Below, one piece after another: positions 11,879 to 23,900 of a DNA stretch of 64,000 nucleotides. The stretch comes from Petrosia ficiformis. Its lineage: Eukaryota > Porifera > Demospongiae > Haplosclerida > Petrosiidae. The notes under the pieces were generated by a model that saw only the letters and a program-made list of their open reading frames with translations, did no database searches and was not told the DNA's origin. Location: positions 1,085,001 to 1,149,000 of the forward strand of contig OX345652.1 of NCBI GenBank assembly GCA_947044365.1, written 5' to 3'. Each line of letters begins with the position of its first letter. Positions within the stretch are counted from its first letter, which is position 1. A program made the position numbers and the translations under genes.

Positions 11879-13380
11879 TATTTAAATTAATTTTGTAGTA
11901 TAATGATTTGTCTGTAGGCTAATATTCTTCCTTGTAGCTTAGTTATAATTTTTGAATTTTATGTCTATTGTGGTTTATAATAATTGTTGTTCAATAATAA
12001 TTTTATTCATATTTGTTCAATTTGTGAGGGCTCTGAAACATAGTTGAAAGAACTGTGTTATTATAAAATTTCAAATACATGTATTTGCTAAATTCTGTTC
12101 ACATTTACGATGTCCTCAAAATTATAATGTGATGACTTTATATGTATAGTTTAATGTCATAAGGTTAATATATGATTATACTGTAACTCAATAATGAACC
12201 AATGGATTGAAATTTGACATTCACAAAAAAGAACGGGAAGGACTATTATATAAGTTTGTGCAGGTGGAAAGATTGTTAGTCATTCCAAATTAAAGTTATG
12301 AACATTTATCTGAAACCATGGTGAATGTGAATGACCTTTAGATTAATATTGACTTGGATGTACAACTGATGTTCACAAATGAGATTACTTAATTTCAATT
12401 GCTGCATTAGATACACATTTTTATGTTTATGTATCTAATTCAACATTTAAATGGAGCAATCTGATTGGTCAAATCTATTAGTTACAATATTATTCATCAA
12501 GCTGATAAGTGTTTATATATATATATATGATATAAAAACCAAATGCCATTATACAGGATTATTATAATGAGTTTAAACTGACATGCCCTATGTACATTAA
12601 CAGAATAGCTACACATACTGATGTATAATTATACATAACTATAAGACAGTGCATAACATATATATTTTGGACTGGGTGGTAATGAAAGAAGACTCTACCA
12701 TTATACTAGCTAGGAGAAAAAGAAAAGAAAAACAATTTAACTATTTATAACTTCATTAACAGTGTCATTTCAAGTCTTAGACATAGATCTTGATAATGTC
12801 ACAAACATATAAGATGAAGTGTACTCTGCCAGAATAATACCTACTTCATGCATGCATGCTTGCATCTACTGAGACATTAAATAGCAATATTCTTAATAAA
12901 AACTGGGTAAATAGTTGTATGAGAAGTGAAAAGAAGAAAACATTTTGTGTACATTCATGTATCTACATACTGAATGAATTTTTCACAGTTTAGCTAATAT
13001 ATATATTATTAATTTCTCTGGAAGAAAGTTGTATCTGGCATTAAGTGTCACTCTTCATTATGATAGGTTATTTCAACATAGGTTGATTGGTTTTATGGTT
13101 CGTTATAACTCATGCATTTTCCCTAAATTTCGTTTTGTGTTTATGTCATGGCCGCACAAATATGGACTCTTTTAATGTTTTGTTTATAGTAAACAGTTAT
13201 AGTTTATTGAAGCACTTCTGATCAGTAAACAGAAGGCAGGTGATCTTATATTCTATACACATTTCTTTGGACTGCAAGTATATCATGTAAAAGGCTGTTG
13301 ATCAAGTGTTCCAAACTTTATGATGAATATAACTCCCTATTCTCTGAATGAATTATGTTTACTGATTGAAAATTTTATAA

Positions 13381-13417
13381 ATTGCTATACTGCACGATAT
13401 ACATACAGTATAGCAAT
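13381..13417. repeat. Hairpin, 12-base arms
   Basis: ATTGCTATACTG and CAGTATAGCAAT pair around a 13-base loop. It is a member of the hairpin family first seen at 7544. Confidence 0.75.
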
Positions 13418-13914
13418 TAATGAAAATTATGTGAACCAGAAAGTTGCAATGGTGTCAATCCTACCATAATAATCTATTTGGTCACACAAATATGGACTCT
13501 TTTAATGTTATGTTTATAGCAAAAATAAAATTGTAACAATAACTAATTCATTTGTTAGTACAGTTACAAGGAATAGGGGAAATTGTAATTTAATTGGTCA
13601 TGTAGGTTGTTATGACTATACATGTACTTACACTAATTATAATCCAATTATAAAATTATAATCAGTTTAAATTTTCTTATATGGTCTAATTGATAAACAA
13701 AGAAGCAGAATAAATACTTTCAGTAAATGATTTCAGGTTTCCTTACCATCTTTGTGCAGATAATATTTGATTATAATTGGTACAAGTATGATATCATGCA
13801 GTCATAACATCCAGTATGACTAATTAAATTATAATTTACATCCTAGCAACTATACTAACAAATACATATGTTATTTTAACATTCCATTATTGCAGTGCTG
13901 CAGCTATAGTAGTT

Positions 13915-14090
13915 AATTGAAGAAACAGAAGGCAGGTGATCTTATATCTTATACATTTCGTTGGACAGCAAGTATGTTAATTCCTAATTTATTTATATCA
14001 TGTAAAAGGCTGTTGATTGTTTACACTACAAAGTTCAAGTATTCCAAACTTTATGTGGGAAAGTACAGCCTGCGTATCTAACTGGTTATA
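13915..14090 (+). repeat. Conserved upstream block, shortened, copy 3
   Basis: Carries GAAACAGAAGGCAGGTGATC, the TTGGACAGCAAGTATG step and the AAAGTACAGCCTGCG end. It has internal losses compared with 7122-7380. A second, earlier partial block lies at 13160-13325. Confidence 0.55.
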
Positions 14091-14256
14091 ACAACAAAGC
14101 ATATATGTTATACATGTGCATGGGTGCACAGTCCTTTATTGGTGTACTGTATATTACAGAAACTGAAAGTTACTGCTATAAAAGATAAGATGTTGGAAAA
14201 GCAAATTAAAATTTTCTTTTTTCTGAATGGATTATGTTTGCTGATTGAAAATTTAT

Positions 14257-14299
14257 TTAATTGCTATACTGCATGATATACATGCAGTATAGCAATTAA
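14257..14299. repeat. Hairpin, 19-base arms
   Basis: TTAATTGCTATACTGCATG and its exact reverse complement surround an ATATA loop. It is the longest of the six copies of this hairpin in the window. Confidence 0.85.
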
Positions 14300-14403
14300 T
14301 TAGTCTAATGAACATTATGTGAACCAGAAGATTGGAATGGTGTCAATCCTACCATAATAATCTGTTTATTCCAGTGCACTCCATAATTAAAAACACACAC
14401 ACA

Positions 14404-14518
14404 TATTGTATATATAATATGTACATACTGCTGTGTGCTTTAACTCAGGCATTTACATACACAACAATCTTACAAACGATCGACATCACTTCAAAGTACA
14501 AGAGTGAAAACAACAAAT
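14404..14518 (+). promoter_or_regulatory. Putative core promoter and leader, copy 3
   Basis: TATATATAAT at 14409-14418 is 110 bases before the ATG, with the same downstream landmarks as copy 2. A small frame at 14332-14526 ends in ...NNKYE and overlaps the real ATG out of frame. A similar frame precedes copy 10. Confidence 0.5.
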
Positions 14519-17500
14519 ATGAATAGGTATGTTGTATTATGGTTCATTTGCCTATTCTATTATCAAAGTCATGTGTAATTGATCTTAAAAACTGGTTTAA
14601 ATAGTACTGTAACGGTATATATACCATAAACTAATTATTCATTCAAGTACATTATTGTACATTTTATACTCATCCAGTGCCTGGCTTGTATTTTTGGTTC
14701 TATTTACACTTACTGGAACACAAGTAGTAATATCAAAATATGTCATCATATCTAATGCTAGTCAATTGAAGGAAATGCTTTGCAGTAATTCTTCAACACA
14801 ACTACAAAACAATTTGGTAGTAAAGCTCAATGTGTCATCTTATGCATTATATCAAATTGATGGATATTGCATTGTACAGAACATCAACAACCTCACTGTT
14901 CAGGGTGTGAATGGAAACTCTACTATACGTTGTGTTCCTGTTGGTAGTCCTGGTTCTGGGTTTGGTTTCATAAACATCACCAACTTATTATTGGCAAATG
15001 TTCATTTTGATGGTTGTGGAGGTGTCATTCCAAGCACAGCTGTTAGAAGTTTCAATAATACTCATCCTCATCTTCTTTATAAACAAAGAGCAGTACTAAT
15101 GTTCAATCTCTGTAACAATGTAACAATAAGACAGGTCAATATTGATAACATGTATTTTTGGTATGCTATTTTAATTCTAAATCCTTTTGGAACATGTGAA
15201 GTATTGAACACAACAGTGTCTGAAGGAGTAGGTGGCATCCCCTGCAGTGATGATACAACTTCATGTTCAGGCAGTGGTATTGCAGCAATATTCAAAAATA
15301 GAGGAAAAAGTACAAAGGAAAATTATGTTCAGGTTGTATTAAAAGAGACAACATCTCGAGAAAATGGTAATGCTATTCCTAATATTCCTGCAATTTCAAA
15401 TGTTAGAAAATATGAAGCTTGTCAATTACCTGTTGTAGGAGCTGCAGGATTGACTGTTATTTTTACACAGACAGATTATATTGCTAATTTTACTACAACA
15501 CAAAGCACAATAGGTGATATGAACGGTGGAACAGTAGCTGGAGGAATATTAATTCTCTTCCTTAATGGTATGGAAAAATCCTATGCTGCTTTAATAAACA
15601 CTAATTTAGACAAAGGAAGCTTACTTGCTAATACAAATCAAATTGGAGGATCTGGTATTGCCATTCATAGCTTTATTTGTGGTAAATGTAGCAGTGGTAC
15701 GTTAGACTCTTGTCCAATTTATTTGGATACTGTAAACATAAAAGAATTAGGAGGTGATCGTATATCAAAATTACAGTATGGTGGTACCTTTTACATGGAC
15801 ATTCATGAAAGCTGTGGTAACAATTTCAAGCAATTTTTGTTAAGGAAGGTGAATTTTATAACACGCTTCAATAATGCATTTCAACCAGCAATGTATGCAA
15901 TCATGAGATCCACTAAAGCTAACAATTCTATTATTTTGGAAAGCTGTGAGATGATACAAAGCACTACATATACTGCTAGTTCTTCTCAAGCTGCAGTAAT
16001 GACATTTGTCAATTGGAAAAATGTTACCATATGTGGAGAGAGTTTCTTTCATGAAAGTGAGAATCCAGTCCTGGCAGTTTACAACACTAACCTGTTTATA
16101 CAAGGAAAAATGACCTTCAGAAATAACAGCGGTACTAATGGAGCAGCAATATCTCTTTATCATTCATCATATCTATTCTTAATTCCACCGCTACATGCAA
16201 CATTTCTCAACAACAAAGCGATATTTTACATTGGTGCAATATATGCTGTAAATGATCCACTACCTGAGACAATATGTGTGTTATACAGTTAGGTGTAACT
16301 ACATCAAACCTTGATAATTTAGATATTGTGATGACCTTTATTAACAACGAAGCTGGGTTAGCTGGAAATAGTATCTATGCTACATTAATATACAATTGTA
16401 CCCAGTATTACTGTACTGATATTGATATCAGAGTATTGTTAAATGCCACATTTGAACCTATTCTAACAGATAATGGTTTACAACACATATCTTCAGTACC
16501 TGTTGAAATATGCTACTGTAGCAAATCAAATGTAAGTGATGATAAATTTCAACTACATTGTACAAGTTCAGGAACATCAATTCCAGTCATTGACACATAC
16601 CCTGGTAAATCTATTACACTCAGCATTGTACCAGTGGATGCTATAGGTTTAATAGTATACTCACCTGTTAGTGCTTCAATTACTCCCTACCACTACTATG
16701 GTCCTCATTTATCACAAGATGAGTTAACTTTAAAGGAAGGTCAAGACTTAGTATCTCTTTCTGTACTTAGATGTAGCAAAGTTACATACAATATACACAG
16801 TAAAACTAACCAACCAAAGCATGGATATTTGCAATTGGCTATACCAGGAAATGAACCAAGCTTGTCAGCTCTTATTTATGTATATCCTTGTCCAATTGGA
16901 TTCCAATTATCTAATAATGGAATTTGTGAGTGCAATCATTTCATTACTAAAGTAATTACAAATGCTGAGTGTAACATAAGTACATTGCTTATTACTCGAC
17001 CCATTGGATCATGGCTTGGTAGAATAAACAATTCCACACTTGGATTTACTAACATATGTCCATCTGGTAACTGTAGATCAACTGCAATAGCAATTAATGT
17101 ATCAGATATAGATCATTCTACATGTATTGATGGTAAAATTGGAGTTCTTTGTGGACAATGCATAAACAAACTTAGCAATACATTTGGTACTACCAAGTGC
17201 AGACATTGTTCTAACCTATGGCTTCTCACCTTAGTAGGTTATATTGCCATTGGAGTGATACTTGTGACTGTTTTACTCTTCTTTAGACTCACATTATCAG
17301 ATGGACCACTTGCTAGTATTATACTTACAAATAATATTATTGCTGTTTCTACTATTGACTATCTTGATGGTGATAATGTGTTTATATCAGGAATGAGAAT
17401 TTTTGTATCACTCATGAATTTCAACCTTGGATTTCCTTTGTGCTTTTATGATGGAATGACAACGGCAATAAAGACAGGACTACAGTTTATATTTCCGGTA

Positions 17501-18376
17501 TACATATGGACCATTTTAATTATATTTATTGTTTTAAGCCGGTACTCCATTCGTATCTCAAATCAGACTGCAGCATCATCAGTACAAGTGCTGGCCACAC
17601 TCATCCATCTTTCTTTTTCAAAACTCTTTATCACTAGTATTGATATACTAATATATGCTCGTGTTAAAACAGAAAATAATGACACTATCACAGTATGGTA
17701 TGGAGATGGTAGTGTTGTCTACTTACAAGATAACGAACACATAATACTTTTCACGATTGCTATAGTGGCACTAGTCTTATTCATACTTCCGTATATAATA
17801 ATTGTCACTTTTGGGAACTATTTCTTGAGATGGAAACGCTTACATCACTTTCGATCCTTCATAGAATCATTTCATGGACCATATAAACATACACTTGGAT
17901 ATTGGTTTGGTGTGAGAGTATTAGTTGTTGTGTACATATATATTGTGTTCACAACACTGAGAGGGGTTGATGTTACTTTAATGCTGTTTCTTCAAGTAAT
18001 AATTGTGATTCCTCTGGCACTCTTACAAACCTCCATTAAACCTTTCAGAAACAATGGTTTAAACAGGATTGATTCATTCTGTCTCTTTGTGGTTATAGTA
18101 CAGATTATTGTTGCTTTGTTATGTGTACCAGTAAGGAGTCATACATCACAAACTCTATCATATATTACTGCTTCACTAACAACAGTAGTATTTGGTATAC
18201 TGGTGATTAATATATCATTAAAATGTTTAGGTAAGTTTAAAATCAAGAAATATAATACTCAGTTTTATGACGATAGTGTAAGAGAAACACGTCACTCTAC
18301 TGAGAGACATATGCAAGAAGAAGATGAAAAGGATTATGATGAAATGAGACAAGCTTTACTGATACTTGCTGACTGA
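14519..18376 (+). pseudogene. Copy 3: family member broken by one 1-base deletion
   Basis: Exon 1 is 14519-14526 (ATG AAT AG), the intron 14527-14677 (151 bases, ending CCAG), and exon 2 starts at 14678, reading MNSAWLVFLVLF. The frame is open to the DPLP codons, where intact copies have CCTGGAGAC and this copy has CCTGAGAC (about 16266). The shifted frame stops at 16290-16292. The rest, from 16274 to 18376, is open in the next frame with all membrane segments, HGPYK and the acidic tail. No other lesion is visible, so this is either a very young pseudogene, a segregating null allele or a sequencing error. If translated, the truncated product would be a secreted ectodomain of about 540 residues. 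Its variable segment is the ALINTNLDKGS type shared with copies 6 and 8. Confidence 0.85.
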
Positions 18377-18457
18377 GTTTACATTTTTCAACAAGTTCTG
18401 TTTGATATTTCAAAACTGTAGCATATCATTGTACTTAATAATTTAAATAATTATTTT

Positions 18458-18463
18458 AATAAA
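18458..18463 (+). terminator. AATAAA poly(A) signal after copy 3
   Basis: Canonical hexamer 82 bases after the stop codon, followed by the TTGTAGCTTAGTTATAATTT motif near 18492. Confidence 0.55.
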
Positions 18464-19011
18464 GATTTTTTTTGGTAGATTAATACTATTCCTTGTAGCT
18501 TAGTTATAATTTTCGGAATCAATTGTGGTTTATAATAATTGTTGCTCGATAATATTTTTATGCGTATTTTTTTTAATTTGAGAGTGCTCTGGAACATAGT
18601 CTGCTAACTCGGAATCAAAAGTGAGAAATTGTTTAATTTGCATTATATAAAATGTATTAAAAGGTCTACTTCACTAAATGTTTTGATTACAATTATTTAC
18701 TCCATTTTGAGAGCATTCTTGATTATAATATACAACATGATTAATTGTGTAGACAAGACATGTCCTTAACTAATTCCTGACTTTTATACATACATGCAAT
18801 TCTATAAATATCAAACAGGTCAAAAGAATTATACTTGTGAATGGAAATGAAAGAAGAGTCTACAATGATATTGTAATATATTTGTTTATCAATCATTTGT
18901 GGAAACTCATGTGTATCTTATTAGTCACATAAACATCTCAAGTTGATCTATATTATATTATCACACAAAGCTGTCCTTATAATTAGGCATATTCATACAT
19001 GTGTATGATTA

Positions 19012-19072
19012 AGTGACACTTATATTGCTTGAGTGGTTATAAGAAGAGGAATAAGAAAAGGAGAAACGGAAA
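19012..19072 (+). repeat. Fragment of dispersed element at the copy 4 breakpoint
   Basis: The 60 bases with GTGACACTTATATTGC, GAGTGGTTATAAGAAG and GGAATAAGAAAAGGAGAAA reappear as their reverse complement at about 27015-27075. The junction with family sequence lies at about 19072. Confidence 0.75.
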
Positions 19073-19074
19073 TA

Positions 19075-19183
19075 TATTCTGTATATATTTACATACTGTT
19101 GTATGCTTTAACTCAGGCATTTACATACACAACAATCTTACAAACGAACATCAGTTCAAAGAATAACAGTGAAAACAACAAAT
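19075..19183 (+). promoter_or_regulatory. Putative core promoter and leader, copy 4
   Basis: TATATATT at 19082 is 102 bases before the ATG. The stretch is identical by eye to the copy 5 promoter block, so the truncated copy kept its own potential promoter. Confidence 0.45.
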
Positions 19184-20271
19184 ATGAATAGGTATGTTGT
19201 ATTATAATTAATTTGCCTATTCTATTATTAAAGTCATGTGTGATCAATTTTAAAAACTGGTTTAAATACTACTGTAACGGTATATACTATTAAAACGAGG
19301 TAATTGAATTCTTAGCTAAACTAATTATTCATCCATATACATTATTGTAAATTTATATACACAACTATTTATCCAGTGCCTGGCTTGTATTTTTGGTTCT
19401 ACTTACACTTACTGGAACACAAGGAGTAATATCAAAATATGTCATCATATCTAATACTAATCAATTCAAGGAAATGCTTTGCAGTAATTCTTCAACACAA
19501 TTACAAAACAATTTGGTACTAAAGCTCAATGTGTCATCTTATGAATTATATCAAATTGATGGATATTGCATTGTACAGAACGTCAACAACCTCACTATTC
19601 AGGGTGTGAATGGAAACTCCACTATACGTTGTGTTCCTGTTGATAGCCCTGGTTCTGGGTTTGGTTTCATAAACATTACCAATTTATTATTGGCAAATGT
19701 TCATTTTGATGGTTGCGGAGGTGTCATTCCAAGCACAGCTGTTAGAAGTTTCAATAATACTCATCCTCATCTTCTATATAAACAAAGAGCAGTACTAATG
19801 TTTAATCTCTGTAAAAATGTGACAATAAGACAGATCAACATTAATAACATGTACATTGGGTATGCTATTTTAATTCTAAACCCTTTTGGAACCTTTGAAG
19901 TATTGAACACAACAGTGTCTGAAGGTCTAGGTGGCTGCAGTGATGATATAACTTCATGTTCAGGCAGTGGTATTGCAGCAATATTCAAAAACAGAGAAAA
20001 AGGTGCAGATAATGGAAACAATGTTCAAGTGACGTTAAAGGAAACAAAAGTTCAAGGAAATTTTAATAACATTCCTAATATTCCAGCACTTTCAAGTCTT
20101 AGAAAACATGATGCTTGTCAATTACCTGTTGTAGGAGCTGCTGGATTGACCATTATTTTTACACAGACAGATTATATTGCTAATTTTACTACAACACAAA
20201 GCACAATAGGTGGACCAAACTATGGATCAGTAGCTGGAGGAATGTTAATTCTCTTTCTTAATGGTATATAG
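19184..20271 (+). pseudogene. Copy 4: 5' fragment of the family, open frame of about 300 residues
   Basis: Exon 1 is 19184-19191, the intron 19192-19376, and exon 2 19377-20271. It reads MNSAWLVFLVLLTLTGTQ and continues with the first quarter of the ectodomain, up to LFLNG. There the gene is cut and joined to spacer sequence, giving ATA TAG and a stop at 20269-20271. The frame is undamaged. Compared with copy 5 I count about four amino-acid differences, and the intron looks identical. The product, if made, would be a secreted protein of about 300 residues with a signal peptide and no membrane segment. No poly(A) signal was noted. I class it as a truncated duplicate, but translation is possible. 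Confidence 0.75.
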
Positions 20272-20512
20272 TTTTGTTTATAGTAAACAGTTATAGTTTA
20301 TTGAAGCACTTCAGTAAACAGAAGGCAGGTGATCTTATATCTTATTTATTTCTTTGGACTGCAAGTATGTTAATTCCTAAAGCTTTTAAAGTTTATTTTA
20401 TATCATGTGATTGTTTACACTACAAAGATCAAGTGTTCCAAACTTTATGTAGAATATTTGGGGAAGCACAGCCTGTGTAACTATATAATCTAACTGGTTC
20501 AAACATCAAATC
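20272..20512 (+). repeat. Conserved upstream block, copy 5
   Basis: Lacks the first few bases, which were replaced by the copy 4 junction. The rest matches 40330-40565 closely, including the variant TTCCTAAAGCTTTTAAAG. Confidence 0.6.
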
Positions 20513-20808
20513 ACTCTTGACATATGATGATATATGTGTTATATATGTGCATGGGTGCTCGGTCCATTATTAGTGACTGTATATTACAGAAACTGAAAGG
20601 TATATTACTGCTATAAAAGGTAAGATGCTGGAAAAGGAAATTAAAACTTTTTTTTCTCAGAATGGATTATGTTTACTGATTGAAAATGTAATTGCTTTAC
20701 TGCGTGATATACATACGATATATAGTCTAATGAAAATTATGTGAATCAGAAATTTGTAACTGTGTCAATCCTATCATAATAAGCTGTTGTTCCCATGCAC
20801 ATCATTAT

Positions 20809-20841
20809 CACACACACGCACACGCACACACACACACACAT
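20809..20841. repeat. (CA)n microsatellite
   Basis: CA repeat with two G interruptions directly before the copy 5 TATA-like box. The equivalent tract before copy 7 is at 40876-40901. Confidence 0.85.
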
Positions 20842-20949
20842 ATTCTGTATATATTTACATACTGTTGTATGCTTTAACTCAGGCATTTACATACACAACA
20901 ATCTTACAAACGAACATCAGTTCAAAGAATAACAGTGAAAACAACAAAT
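20842..20949 (+). promoter_or_regulatory. Putative core promoter and leader, copy 5
   Basis: TATATATT at 20848 is 102 bases before the ATG, followed by ACATACTGTTGTATGCTTTA and the shared leader. Confidence 0.5.
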
Positions 20950-23900
20950 ATGAATAGGTATGTTGTATTATAATTAATTTGCCTATTCTATTATTAAAGT
21001 CATGTGTGATCAATTTTAAAAACTGGTTTAAATACTACTGTAACGGTATATACTATTAAAACGAGGTAATTGAATTCTTAGCTAAACTAATTATTCATCC
21101 ATATACATTATTGTAAATTTATATACACAACTATTTATCCAGTGCCTGGCTTGTATTTTTGGTTCTACTTACACTTACTGGAACACAAGGAGTAATATCA
21201 AAATATGTCATCATATCTAATACTAATCAATTCAAGGAAATGCTTTGCAGTAATTCTTCAACACAATTACAAAACAATTTGGTACTAAAGTTCAATGTGT
21301 CATCTTATGAATTATATCAAATTGATGGATATTGCATTGTACAGAATATCAACAACCTCACTGTTCAGGGTATGAATGGAAACTCCACTATACGTTGTGT
21401 TCCTGTTGATAGCCCTGGTTCTGGGTTTGGTTTCATAAACATTACCAATTTATTATTGGCAAATGTTCATTTTGATGGTTGCGGAGGTGTCATTCCAAGC
21501 ACAGCTGTTAGAAGTTTCAATAATACTCATCCTCATCTTCTATATAAACAAAGAGCAGTACTAATGTTTAATCTCTGTAAAAATGTGACAATAAGACAGA
21601 TCAACATTAATAACATGTACATTGGGTATGCTATTTTAATTCTAAACCCTTTTGGAACCTTTGAAGTATTGAACACAACAGTGTCTGAAGGTCTAGGTGG
21701 CTGCAGTGATGATATAACTTCATGTTCAGGCAGTGGTATTGCAGCAATATTCAAAAACAGAGAAAAAGGTGCAGATAATGGAAACAATGTTCAAGTGACG
21801 TTAAAGGAAACAAAAGTTCAAGGAAATTTTAATAACATTCCTAATATTCCAGCACTTTCAAGTCTTAGAAAACATGATGCTTGTCAATTACCTGTTGTAG
21901 GAGCTGCTGGATTGACCATTATTTTTACACAGACAGATTATATTGCTAATTTTACTACAACACAAAGCACAATAGGTGGACCAAACTATGGATCAGTAGC
22001 TGGAGGAATGTTAATTCTCTTTCTTAATGGTATGGAAAAATCCCATGTTTCTATAACAAATACTAATTTCTACGGTGGAGGCTTCCTTGCCGATACAAAT
22101 CAAGTTGGAGGGTCTGGTATTACTATTCATAGTTTTAATTGTGGTAAATGTAGCAGCGGTACACTAGACTCACCTAGGTTGCTTCCAATGTATTTGGATA
22201 CCGTGTACATTTCAGACAATTCTGGTCAAATGTTACAAACATTAAAGTATGGTGGTATGTTTTATATAGACATTCATGAAAGCTGTGTAAACAATTTCAA
22301 GCAATTTTTCATGAAGAAATTGAAACTAAAACTACACTTTGACGTTTTCTTTCTGCCTGGAATGTATGCAGTTGTGAGACCATCGAAAGCTAACTATTCT
22401 ATTGTTTTCGAAAGCTGCGAGTTAAAACAAGTCTCGTCAAATGCTGTTCGTTTATACTCTAAAGTTGCCACAATTACATTCATCAATTGGAGAAATGTTA
22501 CCATATATGGAGAAAGTTTCTTTCATGAAAGTGAGAACCCAGTCCTGGCAGTTTACAATACTAACCTGTTTATACAAGGAAGAATGACATTCAGAAATAA
22601 TAGTGGTACTAATGGAGCAGCAATATCTCTTTATCATTCATCATATCTATTCTTAATTCCACCACTACATGCAACATTTCTCAACAACAAAGCGTTACTT
22701 TATGGTGGTGCAATATATGCTGTAAATAATCAAGTACCTGGAGACAATATGTGTGTTATACAGTTAGGTGTAAACACATCAAACCTTGATAATTTGGATA
22801 TTACAATGACCTTTATTAATAACAAAGCTGGGTTAGCTGGGAATAGTATCTATGCTGAATTAATATACAACTGTACCCAGTATTACTCTACTGATCTTGA
22901 TATCCGAGTATTGTTAAATGCCACATTTGAACCTATACCAACACATAATGGTTTACAACACATATCTTCAGTACCTGTTGAAATATGCTACTGCAGTATA
23001 TCAAATGTAAGTGATGATAAGATTCAACTACATTGTACAAGTTCAGAAACACCAATTCCAGTCATTGCAACGTACCCTGGTAAATCTATCACACTCAGCA
23101 TAGTAGCAGTGGATGCTACGGGTTTAATAGTATACTCACCTGTTAGTGCTTCAATTACTACCTACCACTACTATGGTCCTCATTTATCAAAATATGCATT
23201 AACTTTGAAGGAAGGTCAAGACTTAGTATCCACTTCTGGAATTAGATGTAGCAAAGTTACATACAATATACACAGTAAAACCAACCAACCAAACCATGGA
23301 TATTTGCAATTGGCCACACTAGGAAATGAACCAAGCTTGTCAGCTCATATTTATGTATATCCTTGTCCAATAGGATTCCAATTATCTGACAATGGAATTT
23401 GTGAGTGTGATCATTTCATTACTAAAGTAATTACAAATGCTAAGTGTAACATAAGTACATTACTTATTACTCGACCCATTGGATCATGGCTTGGTAGAAT
23501 AAATAATTTCACTCTTGGATTTACTAACATATGTCCATCTGGTAACTGTAGATCGACTACAATAGCAATTAATGTATCAGATATAGATCATTCTACATGT
23601 ATTGATGGTAAAACTGGAGTTCTTTGTGGACAATGTATAAATAAACTTAGCATTATATTTGGTACTACTGAGTGCAGACATTGTTCTAACCTATGGCTTC
23701 TCACTTTAGTAGGTTATATTGCCATTGGAGTGATACTTGTGACTGTTTTACTCTTCTTTAGACTCACATTATCAGAAGGACCACTTGCTAGTATTATACT
23801 TACAAATAATATTATTGCTGTTTCTACTATTGACTATCTTGATGGTGATAATGTGTTTATATCAGGAATGAGAATCTTTGTATCACTCATGAATCTCAAC

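Larger units (their letters stand above)
11807..14518. other. Spacer between copies 2 and 3
   Basis: No gene seen. It holds the copy 2 3' flank, shortened versions of the conserved upstream block near 13160-13325, 13490-13530 and 13915-14090, two hairpins, and the copy 3 promoter block. It is matched along its length by 60461-63170. Confidence 0.7.
18377..19183. other. Spacer between copies 3 and 4
   Basis: No gene seen. Bases 18377-18985 resemble the 3' flank of copy 6 (37226-37840). The spacer is then collapsed: it jumps to a short stretch seen elsewhere about 300 bases further on, followed by a fragment of a dispersed element (19012-19072), and directly by the copy 4 promoter block. The conserved 260-base block is missing. 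Confidence 0.65.
20272..20949. other. Spacer between copy 4 and copy 5
   Basis: It begins inside the conserved upstream block (GTTTATAGTAAACAG at 20275), so the copy 4 fragment is fused directly to the copy 5 upstream region. It contains a degenerate form of the hairpin near 20690 and a CA-rich tract at 20809-20841. It is nearly identical to 40330-41014 upstream of copy 7. Confidence 0.7.

Noticed and set aside
14332..14526. Small frame ending NNKYE that overlaps the copy 3 start codon, similar at 62993-63178.
   Set aside because: It exists only in the duplicated pair, and much of it is promoter sequence upstream of the presumed transcription start.
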